Shown here piece by piece: positions 31,142-40,064 of a stretch of 64,000 nucleotides of DNA. Both the position numbers and the translations under genes were made by a program. Each line of letters opens with the position of its first letter. Position 1 is the first letter of the stretch. Source of the DNA: Poseidonocella sedimentorum (GTDB lineage Bacteria > Pseudomonadota > Alphaproteobacteria > Rhodobacterales > Rhodobacteraceae); NCBI RefSeq assembly GCF_900116005.1, contig NZ_FOYI01000012.1:27936-91935 (forward strand), read 5' to 3'. Under the pieces are notes generated by a model. That model saw only the letters and a program-made list of their open reading frames with translations, was not told the origin of the DNA and did no database searches.

Positions 31142-32032
31142 TCAAGAATTCCCTTCCCGCAGCGTCACCTCCCGGCGCAGCCCCTCGCTCAGCGCGGAGG
31201 CAAAACGCCCCAGCCGTTCGAGCCGCAGATCATCCACATGGCGCAGCAGGTAATAGCTCCGGCGGATCCTCCGGTCTGGCAGGACCGGGACGACCTCGGG
31301 CGCGAAGGGCAGCGCGAAATCATGCAGCACCCCAAGCCCGCAGCCCTGCCGGACCCAGTTCATCTGGACGCTGACCGAGTTGGAGGCGAGGCCGACGCGG
31401 TCGATCCCGAACTCCGACAGATAGTCGAGCTCCTTGTCGAAGATCATGTCGGGGATGTAGCCGACCATCCGGTGCCCCGCGAGATCCTCCAGCGCCGTGA
31501 TCGGCCCGTGGCGCGCGAGGTAGTCGCGACTCGCGCCGAGCACGAGGTGATAGTCGGTGATCTTCTGGACAGCGAGCCGCCCGGCGGTGGGGGCCGAGAC
31601 GGCGATGGCCAGATCCGCCTCGCGCCGGGTCAGGTTGAAATCGCGCGGCAGGGCGATGATCTGGATCTCCAGGTCGGGGTTGTCATCCATGATCGCGGCG
31701 CAGACCTGCGGCAGCAGGAAGTTGGCGCATCCGTCGGGCGCGCCGAGCCGGATCAGCCCGGTCAGCCGGTTGGGATCGCCGCTCACCGCCTCGACCCCGT
31801 CCTGCATCGCCTGCTCGACCCGTTCTGCATGGGCTTGCAGCCGCTGGCCGGCGATGGTGAGCGCATAGCCCTGGGGCGACTTGGCAAAGAGCGGCACCGC
31901 CATCTCCGCCTCCAGCCGGGAAATCCGCCGCCCCACCGTCGCCGGATCGACCCGGAGCGATTTGCCTGCCGCCGACAGGCTCTCGGCCCGCGCCACCGCG
32001 AGGAAAGCTTTCATGTCATCCCAGTTGCGCAT
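31142..32032 (-). CDS. LysR-family transcriptional regulator, divergent from mmsA
   Basis: 296 residues. N-terminal winged helix-turn-helix (residues 1-60: MKAFLAVARAESLSAAGKSL, VGRRISRLEAEMAVPLF), then the periplasmic-binding-protein-like effector domain (about 90-290). It lies 111 bp from the divergent mmsA, the usual layout of a LysR regulator and its target, so it probably senses a valine or methylmalonate catabolite. The operator is likely in the shared gap. Confidence 0.88.
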   Translation of the reverse strand: MRNWDDMKAFLAVARAESLSAAGKSLRVDPATVGRRISRLEAEMAVPLFAKSPQGYALTIAGQRLQAHAERVEQAMQDGVEAVSGDPNRLTGLIRLGAPDGCANFLLPQVCAAIMDDNPDLEIQIIALPRDFNLTRREADLAIAVSAPTAGRLAVQKITDYHLVLGASRDYLARHGPITALEDLAGHRMVGYIPDMIFDKELDYLSEFGIDRVGLASNSVSVQMNWVRQGCGLGVLHDFALPFAPEVVPVLPDRRIRRSYYLLRHVDDLRLERLGRFASALSEGLRREVTLREGNS

Positions 32033-32040
32033 CGCCCCTC

Positions 32041-32054
32041 TTGCATTTTTGCAA
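32041..32054. promoter_or_regulatory. Inverted repeat in the LysR-mmsA gap, candidate operator
   Basis: TTGCA, four T, TGCAA: a perfect inverted repeat 8 bp upstream of the LysR start and 90 bp upstream of mmsA. A third TGCAA-type word lies at 32091. The gap is AT-rich compared with its surroundings. Autoregulation of the LysR gene together with mmsA control is the usual arrangement; binding is inferred. Confidence 0.45.
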
Positions 32055-32143
32055 AACCTCTTTGGGATATTTCCTCTTTAACCGAAAGAAATGCAAGACT
32101 AGGGTGCGCCCAACCGAGAAAACCCGGCCCCAGGAGGACCCCT

Positions 32144-33643
32144 ATGCAAGATCTGACCCATTTCATCGACGGCGCCCGCGACGCAGGCAGCCCCGAGCGC
32201 TATGCCGAGGTGTTCAACCCCGCCACCGGCGAGGTTCAGGCCCGCGTGCCGCTGGCCTCCAAGGCCGAGATCGACGCCGTGATCGCGCGCGCCGCGGAGG
32301 CCCAGGTCGGCTGGGGCGCGACCAACCCGCAGCGCCGCGCCCGCGTCATGATGAAATTCGGCGCGCTGATCAACGAGCACATGGACGAGCTGGCTGAGCT
32401 GGTTAGCCGTGAGCACGGCAAGACCCTGCCCGATGCGCGCGGCGACGTGCAGCGTGGGCTGGAAGTCGTCGAGGTCTGCATGGGCGCGCCGAGCCAGCTC
32501 AAGGGCGAGTACATGAACGGCGGCGGCCCGGGCATTGACCTGTATTCCATGCGCCAGCCCCTCGGCGTCGTGGCCGGCATCACGCCCTTCAACTTCCCCG
32601 CGATGATCCCGCTGTGGAAGATGGCGCCTGCCCTCGCCTGCGGCAACGCGATGATCCTCAAGCCCTCCGAGCGCTGTCCCTCGACCGCACTGCGCCTGGC
32701 CGAACTGCTGCAGGAAGCGGGTCTGCCGGACGGTGTGCTCCAGGTCGTCAACGGCGACAAGGAAGCGGTGGACGCGCTGCTCGACAACGAGACAATCCAG
32801 GCCGTGGGCTTCGTCGGCTCCACCCCGATCGCGCAGTATATCTATGGCCGGGCGGCCGCGAACGGCAAGCGCGCGCAATGTTTCGGCGGCGCCAAGAACC
32901 ACATGATCATCATGCCCGACGCAGATCTCGACAAGGCGGCCGACGCGCTGGTGGGCGCGGGTTTCGGCGCGGCTGGCGAACGCTGCATGGCGATCTCCGT
33001 GGCGGTTCCCGTTGGTGAGAAAACGGCCGATGCGCTGATCGAACGACTGGTGCCGCGCATCGAAAAGCTGAAGGTCGGCCCCTACACCGCCGGCGCGGAC
33101 GTGGACTACGGCCCCGTCATCACCAAAGCCGCCGAGACGCGCATTCGCGGGCTCATCGACAGCGGCGTGTCCGAGGGCGCCGATCTGGTGGTCGACGGCC
33201 GCGATTTCAGCCTGCAGGGCTACGAGAAGGGGTTCTTCATCGGCCCGTCGATGTTTGACCGCGTCACGCCGGACATGGAAATCTACCGCGAGGAGATCTT
33301 CGGCCCGGTCCTGACCCAGGTCCGCGCCGCAAGCTACGAGGACGCGCTCAAGCTCACCATGGACAACCCCTACGGCAACGGCACCGCGATCTACACCGCC
33401 GACGGCGACACCGCGCGCGATTTCGCCAGCCGCGTCAACGTGGGCATGGTCGGGATCAACTTCCCGATCCCGGTGCCGCTCTCCTACTTCAGCTTCGGCG
33501 GCTGGAAGAAATCGGCCTTCGGCGATCTCAACCAATACGGCCCCGACGCGTTCCGGTTCTACACCCGCACCAAGACCGTGACCGAGCGCTGGTTCTCGGG
33601 CATCAAGGACGGCGGCGAGTTCCACTTCAAGCAGATGGACTGA
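32144..33643 (+). CDS. mmsA: CoA-acylating methylmalonate-semialdehyde dehydrogenase
   Basis: 499 residues from ATG 32144 with AGGAGG at 32132-32137; an earlier in-frame start runs antisense through the LysR gene and is rejected. Aldehyde dehydrogenase fold with PFNFPAMIPLWKMAPALACGN, the NAD-binding GFVGSTPIAQYIY, and catalytic cysteine near residue 280 in GAAGERCMAI. The MmsA class oxidises methylmalonate semialdehyde to propionyl-CoA in valine and myo-inositol breakdown. No other mms gene follows. Confidence 0.95.
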   Translation: MQDLTHFIDGARDAGSPERYAEVFNPATGEVQARVPLASKAEIDAVIARAAEAQVGWGATNPQRRARVMMKFGALINEHMDELAELVSREHGKTLPDARGDVQRGLEVVEVCMGAPSQLKGEYMNGGGPGIDLYSMRQPLGVVAGITPFNFPAMIPLWKMAPALACGNAMILKPSERCPSTALRLAELLQEAGLPDGVLQVVNGDKEAVDALLDNETIQAVGFVGSTPIAQYIYGRAAANGKRAQCFGGAKNHMIIMPDADLDKAADALVGAGFGAAGERCMAISVAVPVGEKTADALIERLVPRIEKLKVGPYTAGADVDYGPVITKAAETRIRGLIDSGVSEGADLVVDGRDFSLQGYEKGFFIGPSMFDRVTPDMEIYREEIFGPVLTQVRAASYEDALKLTMDNPYGNGTAIYTADGDTARDFASRVNVGMVGINFPIPVPLSYFSFGGWKKSAFGDLNQYGPDAFRFYTRTKTVTERWFSGIKDGGEFHFKQMD

Positions 33644-33673
33644 CCGCGCGCCCGCGCGCAGAGACATCAAACG

Positions 33674-33707
33674 CAAACGGGCCGGCGCATCTGCACCGGC
33701 CCGTTTG
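33674..33707. terminator. Long hairpin between mmsA and the lytic transglycosylase gene
   Basis: CAAACGGGCCGG pairs perfectly with CCGGCCCGTTTG (33674-33685 with 33696-33707), with two further inner pairs after one mismatch and loop ATCT. It sits between convergent genes 31 bp past mmsA. The T-run is short (GTTTGG), so termination strength is uncertain. Confidence 0.65.
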
Positions 33708-33724
33708 GCATTGGCCCGCCCGGC

Positions 33725-34339
33725 TTACCGCCCGAGGATCTTGCGCACGTAATCCTGCGTTTCGCGATAGGGTGGCACGTCGCCGTATTTCTTCACCGCC
33801 TGCGGCCCCGCGTTATAGGCCGCAAGGGCCAGCCGCCAGGTGCGGAACTCGCGGTATTGCTCGGCCAGATAGCGCGCCCCGCCCTCGAGGTTTTCCTCCG
33901 GCACAGCCGCGTTCACCCGCAGGTAGCGCGCCGTTCCGGGCATGAGCTGGGCCAACCCGAGCGCCCCCTTGTGCGACTTCGCCGTGGGGTTCCACCCCGA
34001 TTCCTGCTGGATCAGCCGCAAATAGAGGTCCTCGGGGATTCCGTGGCGCCGCGCCGCATCCCGCGCGACCGACAGGTAGATCCCGCGATAGCGCCCCGTA
34101 TAGGCCGGCGTCGCCCCATTGAGCGAGGGCGTATAGACCGACGGCGGCTGCAGCCGCACCGAGTTGGCATATTGCGAGGCCGCCCGGTTATCGAGAATGT
34201 CCGTCTGCGAGCGAAACAGCATCTGGCGGTTCTTGGTCGAGAGCAGATCCGCCGCCCCCGCCCCGGGTAGGAGCAGCATTGCCCCCAATACCACCCCTGC
34301 CCCCAAAGTCCGGCATCCTGCGCGCCATTGTCCCGACAT
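33725..34339 (-). CDS. Periplasmic lytic transglycosylase (SLT family)
   Basis: 204 residues from ATG 34339, which has a G-rich ribosome site, against ATG 34354 without one. Sec signal peptide ([18 protein letters not shown]), then the SLT domain: catalytic glutamate in [43 protein letters not shown] and [11 protein letters not shown]. It cleaves peptidoglycan between MurNAc and GlcNAc to form anhydro ends. A much longer in-frame ORF extends upstream antisense to ssb and is rejected. Confidence 0.92.
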   Translation of the reverse strand: MSGQWRAGCRTLGAGVVLGAMLLLPGAGAADLLSTKNRQMLFRSQTDILDNRAASQYANSVRLQPPSVYTPSLNGATPAYTGRYRGIYLSVARDAARRHGIPEDLYLRLIQQESGWNPTAKSHKGALGLAQLMPGTARYLRVNAAVPEENLEGGARYLAEQYREFRTWRLALAAYNAGPQAVKKYGDVPPYRETQDYVRKILGR

Positions 34340-34513
34340 CCTGCCCCCGTCCATAGTTTCGTGGCTCTGCGCGCTCGCGGTTCTCCCGGTCCCCCGCGCG
34401 CTCGCGGCACTATACCCGTCCGTCGCGGAATTTCCACATCCCGCGCATGGTATCGCCCCGGCGGGCTGTGTAACCTGAGCGGAAACACGCCAGACAGATT
34501 CGAAAGGAGCATC

Positions 34514-35062
34514 ATGGCAGGCTCGGTCAACAAGGTCATTTTGGTAGGCAACCTGGGGCGCGACCCCGAGGTGCGCACCTTTCAGAACGGCGGCAAGGTG
34601 TGCAACCTGCGCATCGCCACATCCGAAAACTGGAAGGATCGCAACACCGGCGAGCGGCGCGAGCGCACCGAATGGCATTCGGTGGCGATCTTTTCCGAAC
34701 CGCTCGCCCGCATCGCCGAGCAGTATTTGCGCAAGGGCTCCAAGGTCTATCTCGAAGGCCAGCTCGAGACCCGCAAATGGCAGGACCAGTCCGGCCAGGA
34801 TCGCTATTCCACCGAGGTCGTCCTGCGGCCCTATCGCGGCGAGTTGACGCTGCTTGACGGGCGCGGCGAAGGCGGCGGGTCGGGCGGCGGCTCCGGGGGC
34901 GGTTATGGCGGTAGCGGCGGCGGCTACGGCGGCTCGGACGCGGGCGGCGGCTATGGCGATGACCGCTTCGGCGATCAGGGCGGCAGCGCCCCGAGCAGTG
35001 GCGGCAGCCGTGGTGGCGGCGGCGGCTCCAACTCCGATCTGGACGACGAAATCCCGTTCTGA
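34514..35062 (+). CDS. ssb: Single-stranded DNA-binding protein
   Basis: 182 residues from ATG 34514 with AAGGAG 4 nt upstream. The OB fold covers residues 1-112 ([52 protein letters not shown]). A Gly/Tyr/Ser-rich linker follows (115-172), then the acidic protein-docking tip DLDDEIPF. It coats single-stranded DNA in replication and repair. No LexA box was seen upstream, unlike uvrA. Confidence 0.96.
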   Translation: MAGSVNKVILVGNLGRDPEVRTFQNGGKVCNLRIATSENWKDRNTGERRERTEWHSVAIFSEPLARIAEQYLRKGSKVYLEGQLETRKWQDQSGQDRYSTEVVLRPYRGELTLLDGRGEGGGSGGGSGGGYGGSGGGYGGSDAGGGYGDDRFGDQGGSAPSSGGSRGGGGGSNSDLDDEIPF

Positions 35063-35137
35063 TCCCTCAAGGCCCCGGCCGGCGCCAGCGCGCGCCCCGG
35101 GGCGCCCCACCCCCCGCGCCATATCTCAAGGATCGCC

Positions 35138-35452
35138 ATGAACAGGATCGGGATCATAATCGCCGCCGTCATCGTTCTGGTGCCCTTCGCCTCGGTCGCG
35201 CTCGGGCTTCGGCTCTATCCGGCCTCGCTGCTCTTCGGCATCCTCGCGCTGATGCTCGCCCCGCTGGCGATCCACAAGGTGCCAAGCCCGAACTGGTCGG
35301 CGGGGCTCCTCGTCGGGCTGGCCTTCTTCGCCAGCTTTCCGGTCAAGAAGCTCGAGATCGTCGGCGGGCCGGTGCAGGAAGTGCTCTGCACGCTCGCTTA
35401 CGGCGCGGTCCTGTGGCTCGTGGGGCTGGGTTGGAAGCGGAAATGGTCTTAA
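35138..35452 (+). CDS. Small integral membrane protein, unknown function
   Basis: 104 residues with three or four predicted membrane helices: about 4-23 (IGIIIAAVIVLVPFASVALG), 28-46 (ASLLFGILALMLAPL), 52-68, and 80-98 (LCTLAYGAVLWLVGLGW), ending in a basic KRKWS tail. Not assigned to a family. It follows ssb by 75 bp on the same strand and may share its transcript. The stop codon lies inside a 21-bp palindrome. Confidence 0.7.
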   Translation: MNRIGIIIAAVIVLVPFASVALGLRLYPASLLFGILALMLAPLAIHKVPSPNWSAGLLVGLAFFASFPVKKLEIVGGPVQEVLCTLAYGAVLWLVGLGWKRKWS

Positions 35453-35467
35453 GGTAATACCTTAAGA
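35447..35467. repeat. Perfect 9-bp palindrome in an AT-rich gap between convergent genes
   Basis: TCTTAAGGT, three bases, ACCTTAAGA. It overlaps the stop codon of the membrane-protein gene and is followed by an AT-rich stretch to 35505 that includes TGATATCA. Between convergent genes it may act as a weak bidirectional terminator, although there is no T-run; a protein-binding site is another possibility. Confidence 0.5.
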
Positions 35468-35499
35468 ACAGTCCTGATCATATTGATATCAGTAATATA

Positions 35500-36621
35500 T
35501 TAATTCGTGAGAGCGTCGCGCAGAAGATCCAGAACAGCGTCACGCGGCACGTCCGATGTCACAAAAGCCTCCCCGATCCCACGCGCCAGCACGAAGTGCA
35601 GCGTTCCGGCCACGACCTTCTTGTCCTGCCCCATAAGGCCGAGCAGCGCCTCTGCATCAGGCAGAGCGCCGGGAATATCGGCGATGTCGGTTTTCATGCC
35701 CATCTCGCGCAGGTGCGCGCGCACGCGGCTCGGCTCCTCCTGTGAGCAAAGCCCCAGCCGCGACGACAGCTCATAGGCCAACGCGCAGCCCACCGCCACG
35801 CCCTCGCCATGGAGCAGCCGGTCGGAATAGCCCGTCGCGGCCTCCAGCGCATGGCAGAAGGTATGGCCAAGGTTGAGCAGCGCGCGATCCCCCTGTTCGG
35901 TCTCGTCGCGCACGACGATCTCGGCCTTCATCTCGACCGAGCGGCGCACCGCGCGGGCGCGCGCCGCCGCATCGCCCGCACGCATCGCCGGCCCGTTGAC
36001 CTCCAGCCATTCGAAAAACGCCGCATCGCCCAGAAGCCCGTATTTCACCACCTCGCCGTAGCCTGCGAGGAAATCGCGCTCGGTCAGGGTTTCGAGCGCG
36101 CCGATGTCGGCCAGCACCAGCGCGGGCTGGTGGAAAGCGCCGATGAGGTTCTTGCCCTGCGGCGCGTTGATCCCGGTCTTGCCGCCCACCGAGCTGTCGA
36201 CCTGCGCCAGCAGACTCGTCGGGATCTGGACAAAGCCGACCCCGCGCCGGAGCACCGCCGCGGCAAACCCCACGAGATCCCCGATCACCCCGCCGCCGAG
36301 CGCGACCACCAGATCACCCCGCTCAACGCGCTGCTCGAGCAGCCATTCGACCGTGCGGGTGAACTCGGGCCAGGCTTTCGTGCTCTCGCCCGCGGGCAGG
36401 ATCAGCGCCTCGCTCTCGATCCCCGCCGCGGTGAGCCCGTCGCGGAGCGCCTCGAGATGACGGCCCGCGACATTGTCATCGGTCACGATCGCGAGCCGCG
36501 GACGCTTGAGCATCGGCGCGATCTCGCGCCCCGCCGCGGCAATCAGCCCCGGCCCGATGCGCACATCATATGCCCGCGCGCCAAGCGGCACGTGAACGGT
36601 CTCGATCGTCAAGCCGGACAT
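35500..36621 (-). CDS. aroB: 3-Dehydroquinate synthase
   Basis: 373 residues. NAD-binding and catalytic signatures: ALGGGVIGDLVGFAAAVLRRGVGF, the SLLAQVDSSVGGKTGIN block, YGEVVKYGLL and the metal-ligand region NLGHTFCHALEAATGY plus LHGEGVAVG. It converts DAHP to 3-dehydroquinate in the shikimate pathway. Its start overlaps the end of aroK by 13 bp, so the pair is an operon. Confidence 0.96.
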   Translation of the reverse strand: MSGLTIETVHVPLGARAYDVRIGPGLIAAAGREIAPMLKRPRLAIVTDDNVAGRHLEALRDGLTAAGIESEALILPAGESTKAWPEFTRTVEWLLEQRVERGDLVVALGGGVIGDLVGFAAAVLRRGVGFVQIPTSLLAQVDSSVGGKTGINAPQGKNLIGAFHQPALVLADIGALETLTERDFLAGYGEVVKYGLLGDAAFFEWLEVNGPAMRAGDAAARARAVRRSVEMKAEIVVRDETEQGDRALLNLGHTFCHALEAATGYSDRLLHGEGVAVGCALAYELSSRLGLCSQEEPSRVRAHLREMGMKTDIADIPGALPDAEALLGLMGQDKKVVAGTLHFVLARGIGEAFVTSDVPRDAVLDLLRDALTN

Positions 36622-37157
36622 GTAAACACTCCCTCATGGGCCCGGATCGCTTCCAGTACCCGCTGCGTCATTGCCTCGATGCTCAGCCCCTCTTCCGCCA
36701 TGACCCGCAGCGTCGCCTCCGCATAAGACGGAACGCGCTGATCCTGCAGCGTTGCGAGCGTCTCGCGCGGGTTGTCGGTGCGCAGCAGCGGGCGGGTGTC
36801 CTTGTTGCGCACCCGCGCCCAGAGCAGGTCCAGATCCGCATCGAGCCAGACCGAGACGCCCCGCTCGGCGATGAGCCGCCGGTTGCGCTCGGACAGAAAC
36901 GCGCCGCCCCCGGTCGAGAGCACGCAAGGCGCGCCCTCAAGCAGCCGCCGGATCACCTCGGTCTCGCGCCGGCGAAAGAAGCTCTCGCCATCGCGGGCGA
37001 AAATCTCGGAGATGGACATGGCCGCCGCGCGTTCGATTTCGGCATCCGAATCGAGGAAGGGCACTCCAAGCCGCTCGGCCAGCGCCCGGCCGATGGCGCT
37101 CTTGCCAGCCCCCATCATCCCCACCATGACCACGGTTTTTTCCAGTCTGCAGGCCAT
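36609..37157 (-). CDS. aroK: Shikimate kinase
   Basis: 182 residues from ATG 37157. P-loop GMMGAGKSAIGRALA, the shikimate-binding DSDAEIE, then FRRRETEVI and STGGGAFL, and the lid LLRTDNPRETL. It phosphorylates shikimate with ATP. An in-frame extension of 52 codons reaches back over the divergent small gene and is rejected. Overlap with aroB suggests translational coupling. Confidence 0.96.
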   Translation of the reverse strand: MACRLEKTVVMVGMMGAGKSAIGRALAERLGVPFLDSDAEIERAAAMSISEIFARDGESFFRRRETEVIRRLLEGAPCVLSTGGGAFLSERNRRLIAERGVSVWLDADLDLLWARVRNKDTRPLLRTDNPRETLATLQDQRVPSYAEATLRVMAEEGLSIEAMTQRVLEAIRAHEGVFTCPA

Positions 37158-37296
37158 CTTCCCCCGGGACCCTCGAGTGATGCCCCGACGGGCGGAGCAT
37201 TGCCTTTTTCGTCTTTGCCGTCCTGAATGGCGTGAACTCCGGGAAAAGACCATATATAAAAGCGGAAAAACAACAGGCAGGCAGCGGCGGAACATC

Positions 37297-37446
37297 ATGG
37301 GTCGGCTCATCAAATATCTCTTCTATCTCCTTGTGCTCGCGGGCGTGGCGCTGGTGGGCTATGCCTATCTCGGCCCGCTTCTGGGCGTCGATTTCTCGCC
37401 GCGACAGATGGAGATTCGCGCCCCGGTGACGCTGAATGCCGAGTGA
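37297..37446 (+). CDS. Small single-pass membrane protein (49 residues)
   Basis: Begins at ATG 37297 and encodes one membrane helix (about residues 6-27, YLFYLLVLAGVALVGYAYLG) with a basic N-terminus (MGRLIKY) and an acidic/polar tail (MEIRAPVTLNAE). The last 11 bp overlap the next gene, so the two are likely cotranslated. Function unknown. The clean coupling and hydropathy support a real gene despite the length. Confidence 0.7.
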   Translation: MGRLIKYLFYLLVLAGVALVGYAYLGPLLGVDFSPRQMEIRAPVTLNAE

Positions 37447-38968
37447 CGCGCCCACCGGCCGCAGCCGCGCGGCCCTCGGGCTCGCGGGGCTCATCGCGCT
37501 TTGCGCAGGCGCGGTCCCCGCGCTGGAGGCCGCATCGGGGGCCGCGCGCCTCCTGACGGGGGCGGCCGAGGAGGTGGCGCTGCGGGTCGAGACCCCGGGC
37601 GTGGACGTCGCGCCGCTTGGCGCGGAGGGGGCGCTCCTGACCGGGCTTTTGCCCTTTTCCGTGACCGGCCTGCCGCCCTCGCTCTGGGCAGCCAGCGATG
37701 GCGAGGCGCTGGTGCGGGCGCTCGCACGCCTGCCCGCCCCGCGCCTTCCGGCGCTCCAGGACCAGCTTCACGATCTGCTTCTGGCCGAGGCAAGCCCGCC
37801 CAAATCCGCCTCTGGCGCCTCCTCCCCGACACCCCGCTTCCTGACCGCGCGGATCGATGCGCTGCTGCGCGTGGGTGCGGTGGAAGAGGCCGGCGCTCTG
37901 CTCGACCGGCTCGACATCCGCGCGAGTGAGCTCACCGCCCGCGCGTTCGACATCGCCCTGCTGATCGGGACGGAAAACACCGCCTGCGCCCGCATCGACG
38001 GGACCACCGTCATCGCGCCCTCGCTGCCCGCGCGCATCTTCTGCCTTGCGCGGGGGGGCGATTGGTCCGCCGCCGCGCTGGCCTTCGGGACCGGCGGCGC
38101 CCTTGGCCGGATCCCGCCCGCTGATGAGGCCCTGCTGGAGCGGTTCCTGCATCCTGAGTTCTACGAAGAGGCCGGCCCGCTGCCGCCGCCCGCCGAGATC
38201 AGCCCGCTGCGGTTCCGGATCCACGAATCCCTCGGCGAGCCGTTGCCGACGGAGGCCCTGCCGCTGACCTATGCGGTCTCGGACCTGCGCGGGGTGAGCG
38301 GCTGGCGGGCCCAGATCACCGCCGCCGAACGGCTTGCGGCGGCGGGTGCGCTGCCCGGCAACCGGCTTCTGGCGATCCTCACCGAGCGCAGCCCGGCCGC
38401 CTCTGGCGGGATCTGGGACCGGGCCGAAGCGGTGCAGGCGCTCGACCGGGCGCTCATCGCACGCGACGCGGCCGCGGTGGCCGGCGCGCTGCCCGAGGCC
38501 TGGGCGCGGGCACAGGCGGCCGGGCTCGCCGGACCGCTGGCCGAGATGTTCGGCCAGCAGGTCTGGGCCATGGGCCTCTCGGGCACGCCGGGAGATATCG
38601 CTTTCGATCTCGCGCTGCTCACCGACGCCTACGAATCCGCCGCCCGCGCGCGCCGGGTCTCGCGCCGCATCGACGGGATGCTGATCGCGCTCGCCAAGGG
38701 CCAGCCGGGAAGCGCGCGGCCGCGGACCCTGCGCGAGGCCGCGATCCGCGACGGGTTCACCCTCGAGCCGCCCGCCGCCCGGGCCGAAATGCTCGCCGAA
38801 GGCCGGCTCGGCGAGGCGGTGCTGGCCGCGCTGGCCGATCTCTCGGACGGGCCCGAGAGCGCACCGGCACAGATCCGCAGCGGCCTTTCAACCCTGCGCG
38901 CCGCCGGGCTCGAAGACACCGCGCGGCGCACCGGCCTGCAACTCCTGCTTCTGGGCGCGCCGGAATGA
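37436..38968 (+). CDS. Unknown 510-residue protein, probably an alpha-helical solenoid
   Basis: Starts inside the preceding small gene and its end overlaps xerD (ATGA). An N-terminal hydrophobic segment (residues 12-33) suggests membrane export or anchoring. The rest is Ala/Leu-rich with repeated helix pairs such as TARIDALLRVGAVEEAGALLDRL and AERLAAAGALPGNRLLAIL, resembling TPR- or Sel1-like solenoids without a clear consensus. No catalytic motif seen. The arrangement small membrane protein, solenoid, xerD on one transcript suggests a conserved unit, but the function is not known. Confidence 0.7.
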   Translation: MPSDAPTGRSRAALGLAGLIALCAGAVPALEAASGAARLLTGAAEEVALRVETPGVDVAPLGAEGALLTGLLPFSVTGLPPSLWAASDGEALVRALARLPAPRLPALQDQLHDLLLAEASPPKSASGASSPTPRFLTARIDALLRVGAVEEAGALLDRLDIRASELTARAFDIALLIGTENTACARIDGTTVIAPSLPARIFCLARGGDWSAAALAFGTGGALGRIPPADEALLERFLHPEFYEEAGPLPPPAEISPLRFRIHESLGEPLPTEALPLTYAVSDLRGVSGWRAQITAAERLAAAGALPGNRLLAILTERSPAASGGIWDRAEAVQALDRALIARDAAAVAGALPEAWARAQAAGLAGPLAEMFGQQVWAMGLSGTPGDIAFDLALLTDAYESAARARRVSRRIDGMLIALAKGQPGSARPRTLREAAIRDGFTLEPPAARAEMLAEGRLGEAVLAALADLSDGPESAPAQIRSGLSTLRAAGLEDTARRTGLQLLLLGAPE

Positions 38969-39981
38969 GCGGGCCCCCGGAGGCCGGATCGGGCGCAGAC
39001 GCGCAGGCGCCCCGCCCCGAAGCGCTCCCCGAAGCCCGCCGCTGGATCGAGGCGTTTCTCGACGCGCAAGCCGCCGACCTCGGCGCGGCGCGCAACACCC
39101 TCCTGGCCTACCGCCGCGATCTTGACGATTTCATCGCCTGGCTCGGCCCGACCGGCCCCGCGCTGGACGCGATCACCCGCGAGGATATCGAGGCCTATCT
39201 CATCGCCTGCGATGCCGAGGGGCTCGCCCGCGCGACCCGCGCCCGGCGGCTCTCCTCGATCCGCCAACTCTACCGTTTCGCCTTCGAGGAAGGGCTGCGC
39301 CCCGACAACCCCGCGATCCGGATCCGTGGCCCCGGCCGCGACAAGCGCCTGCCAAAGACGCTCACTGAAGACGAGGTCGACCGGCTGCTCGACGCCGCGC
39401 GCCGGACCGCCCGCGCCGAGGGCGACCGGCTGCGCAACACCTGCCTGATGGAGCTGCTCTATGCCACGGGGATGCGGGTCACCGAGCTTGTCTCGCTGCC
39501 CGTCGCGAGCGCGCGGGGCAACCCGGTGATGCTGCTGATCAAGGGCAAGGGCGGCAAGGAACGCATGGTCCCGCTCTCGCCGCCCGCGCGTGAAGCGCTG
39601 GCCCGCTGGCTTGCCCACCGTGACGCCGCCGAGGAGCTGGCGCGGCGCGAGCGCGGCGCGGCGCTGACCCCGTGGCTGTTTCCCTCGCGCGGCGCGCTCG
39701 GCCACCTCACACGCCACCGCTTCTACGCGCTGATCAAGGAGCTGGCCGTGGCCGGGGGCGTCTCGGCCGCCAAGGTAACGCCCCACACCCTCCGCCACGC
39801 ATTCGCGACCCACCTCCTTGCCCGCGGCGCGGATCTGCGCGCGATCCAGACCATGCTCGGCCACGCCGATGTCTCGACCACCGAGATCTACACCCATGTG
39901 CTGGAGAGCCGCCTGAGGGAGCTTGTCGAGGAGCATCACCCGCTCGCCGCCGCCCCCCTGCCCCCCGCCGGGGGCAGGTAG
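38965..39981 (+). CDS. xerD: Site-specific tyrosine recombinase XerD
   Basis: 338 residues. The N-terminal core-binding SAM-like domain (25-115) is followed by the catalytic domain with R171 (YATGMRVTEL), K195 (KGKGGKERMVPL), H274 and R277 (PHTLRHAFATHLL), H300 (MLGHADVSTTEIYTHV) and the nucleophile Y309. Xer recombinases resolve chromosome dimers at dif with FtsK. The full catalytic set, family length and housekeeping context favour XerD over an element integrase. The start overlaps the solenoid gene by 4 bp. Confidence 0.92.
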   Translation: MSGPPEAGSGADAQAPRPEALPEARRWIEAFLDAQAADLGAARNTLLAYRRDLDDFIAWLGPTGPALDAITREDIEAYLIACDAEGLARATRARRLSSIRQLYRFAFEEGLRPDNPAIRIRGPGRDKRLPKTLTEDEVDRLLDAARRTARAEGDRLRNTCLMELLYATGMRVTELVSLPVASARGNPVMLLIKGKGGKERMVPLSPPAREALARWLAHRDAAEELARRERGAALTPWLFPSRGALGHLTRHRFYALIKELAVAGGVSAAKVTPHTLRHAFATHLLARGADLRAIQTMLGHADVSTTEIYTHVLESRLRELVEEHHPLAAAPLPPAGGR

Positions 39982-40064
39982 CCCCGGGGCAGAGCCGCGC
40001 GCCCGCTTGATTGCCCCGCCCGCCGCCCCCATAAGAGCGCAAGGACAGTTGAAAGGCTTGACAG

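Noticed and set aside
34340..35122. N-terminal extension of the lytic transglycosylase frame
   Set aside because: Runs antisense to ssb; the real protein begins with a signal peptide at 34339.
38965..39981. Phage or island integrase
   Set aside because: Catalytic residues, length and housekeeping neighbours fit XerD; no att site or cargo genes nearby.
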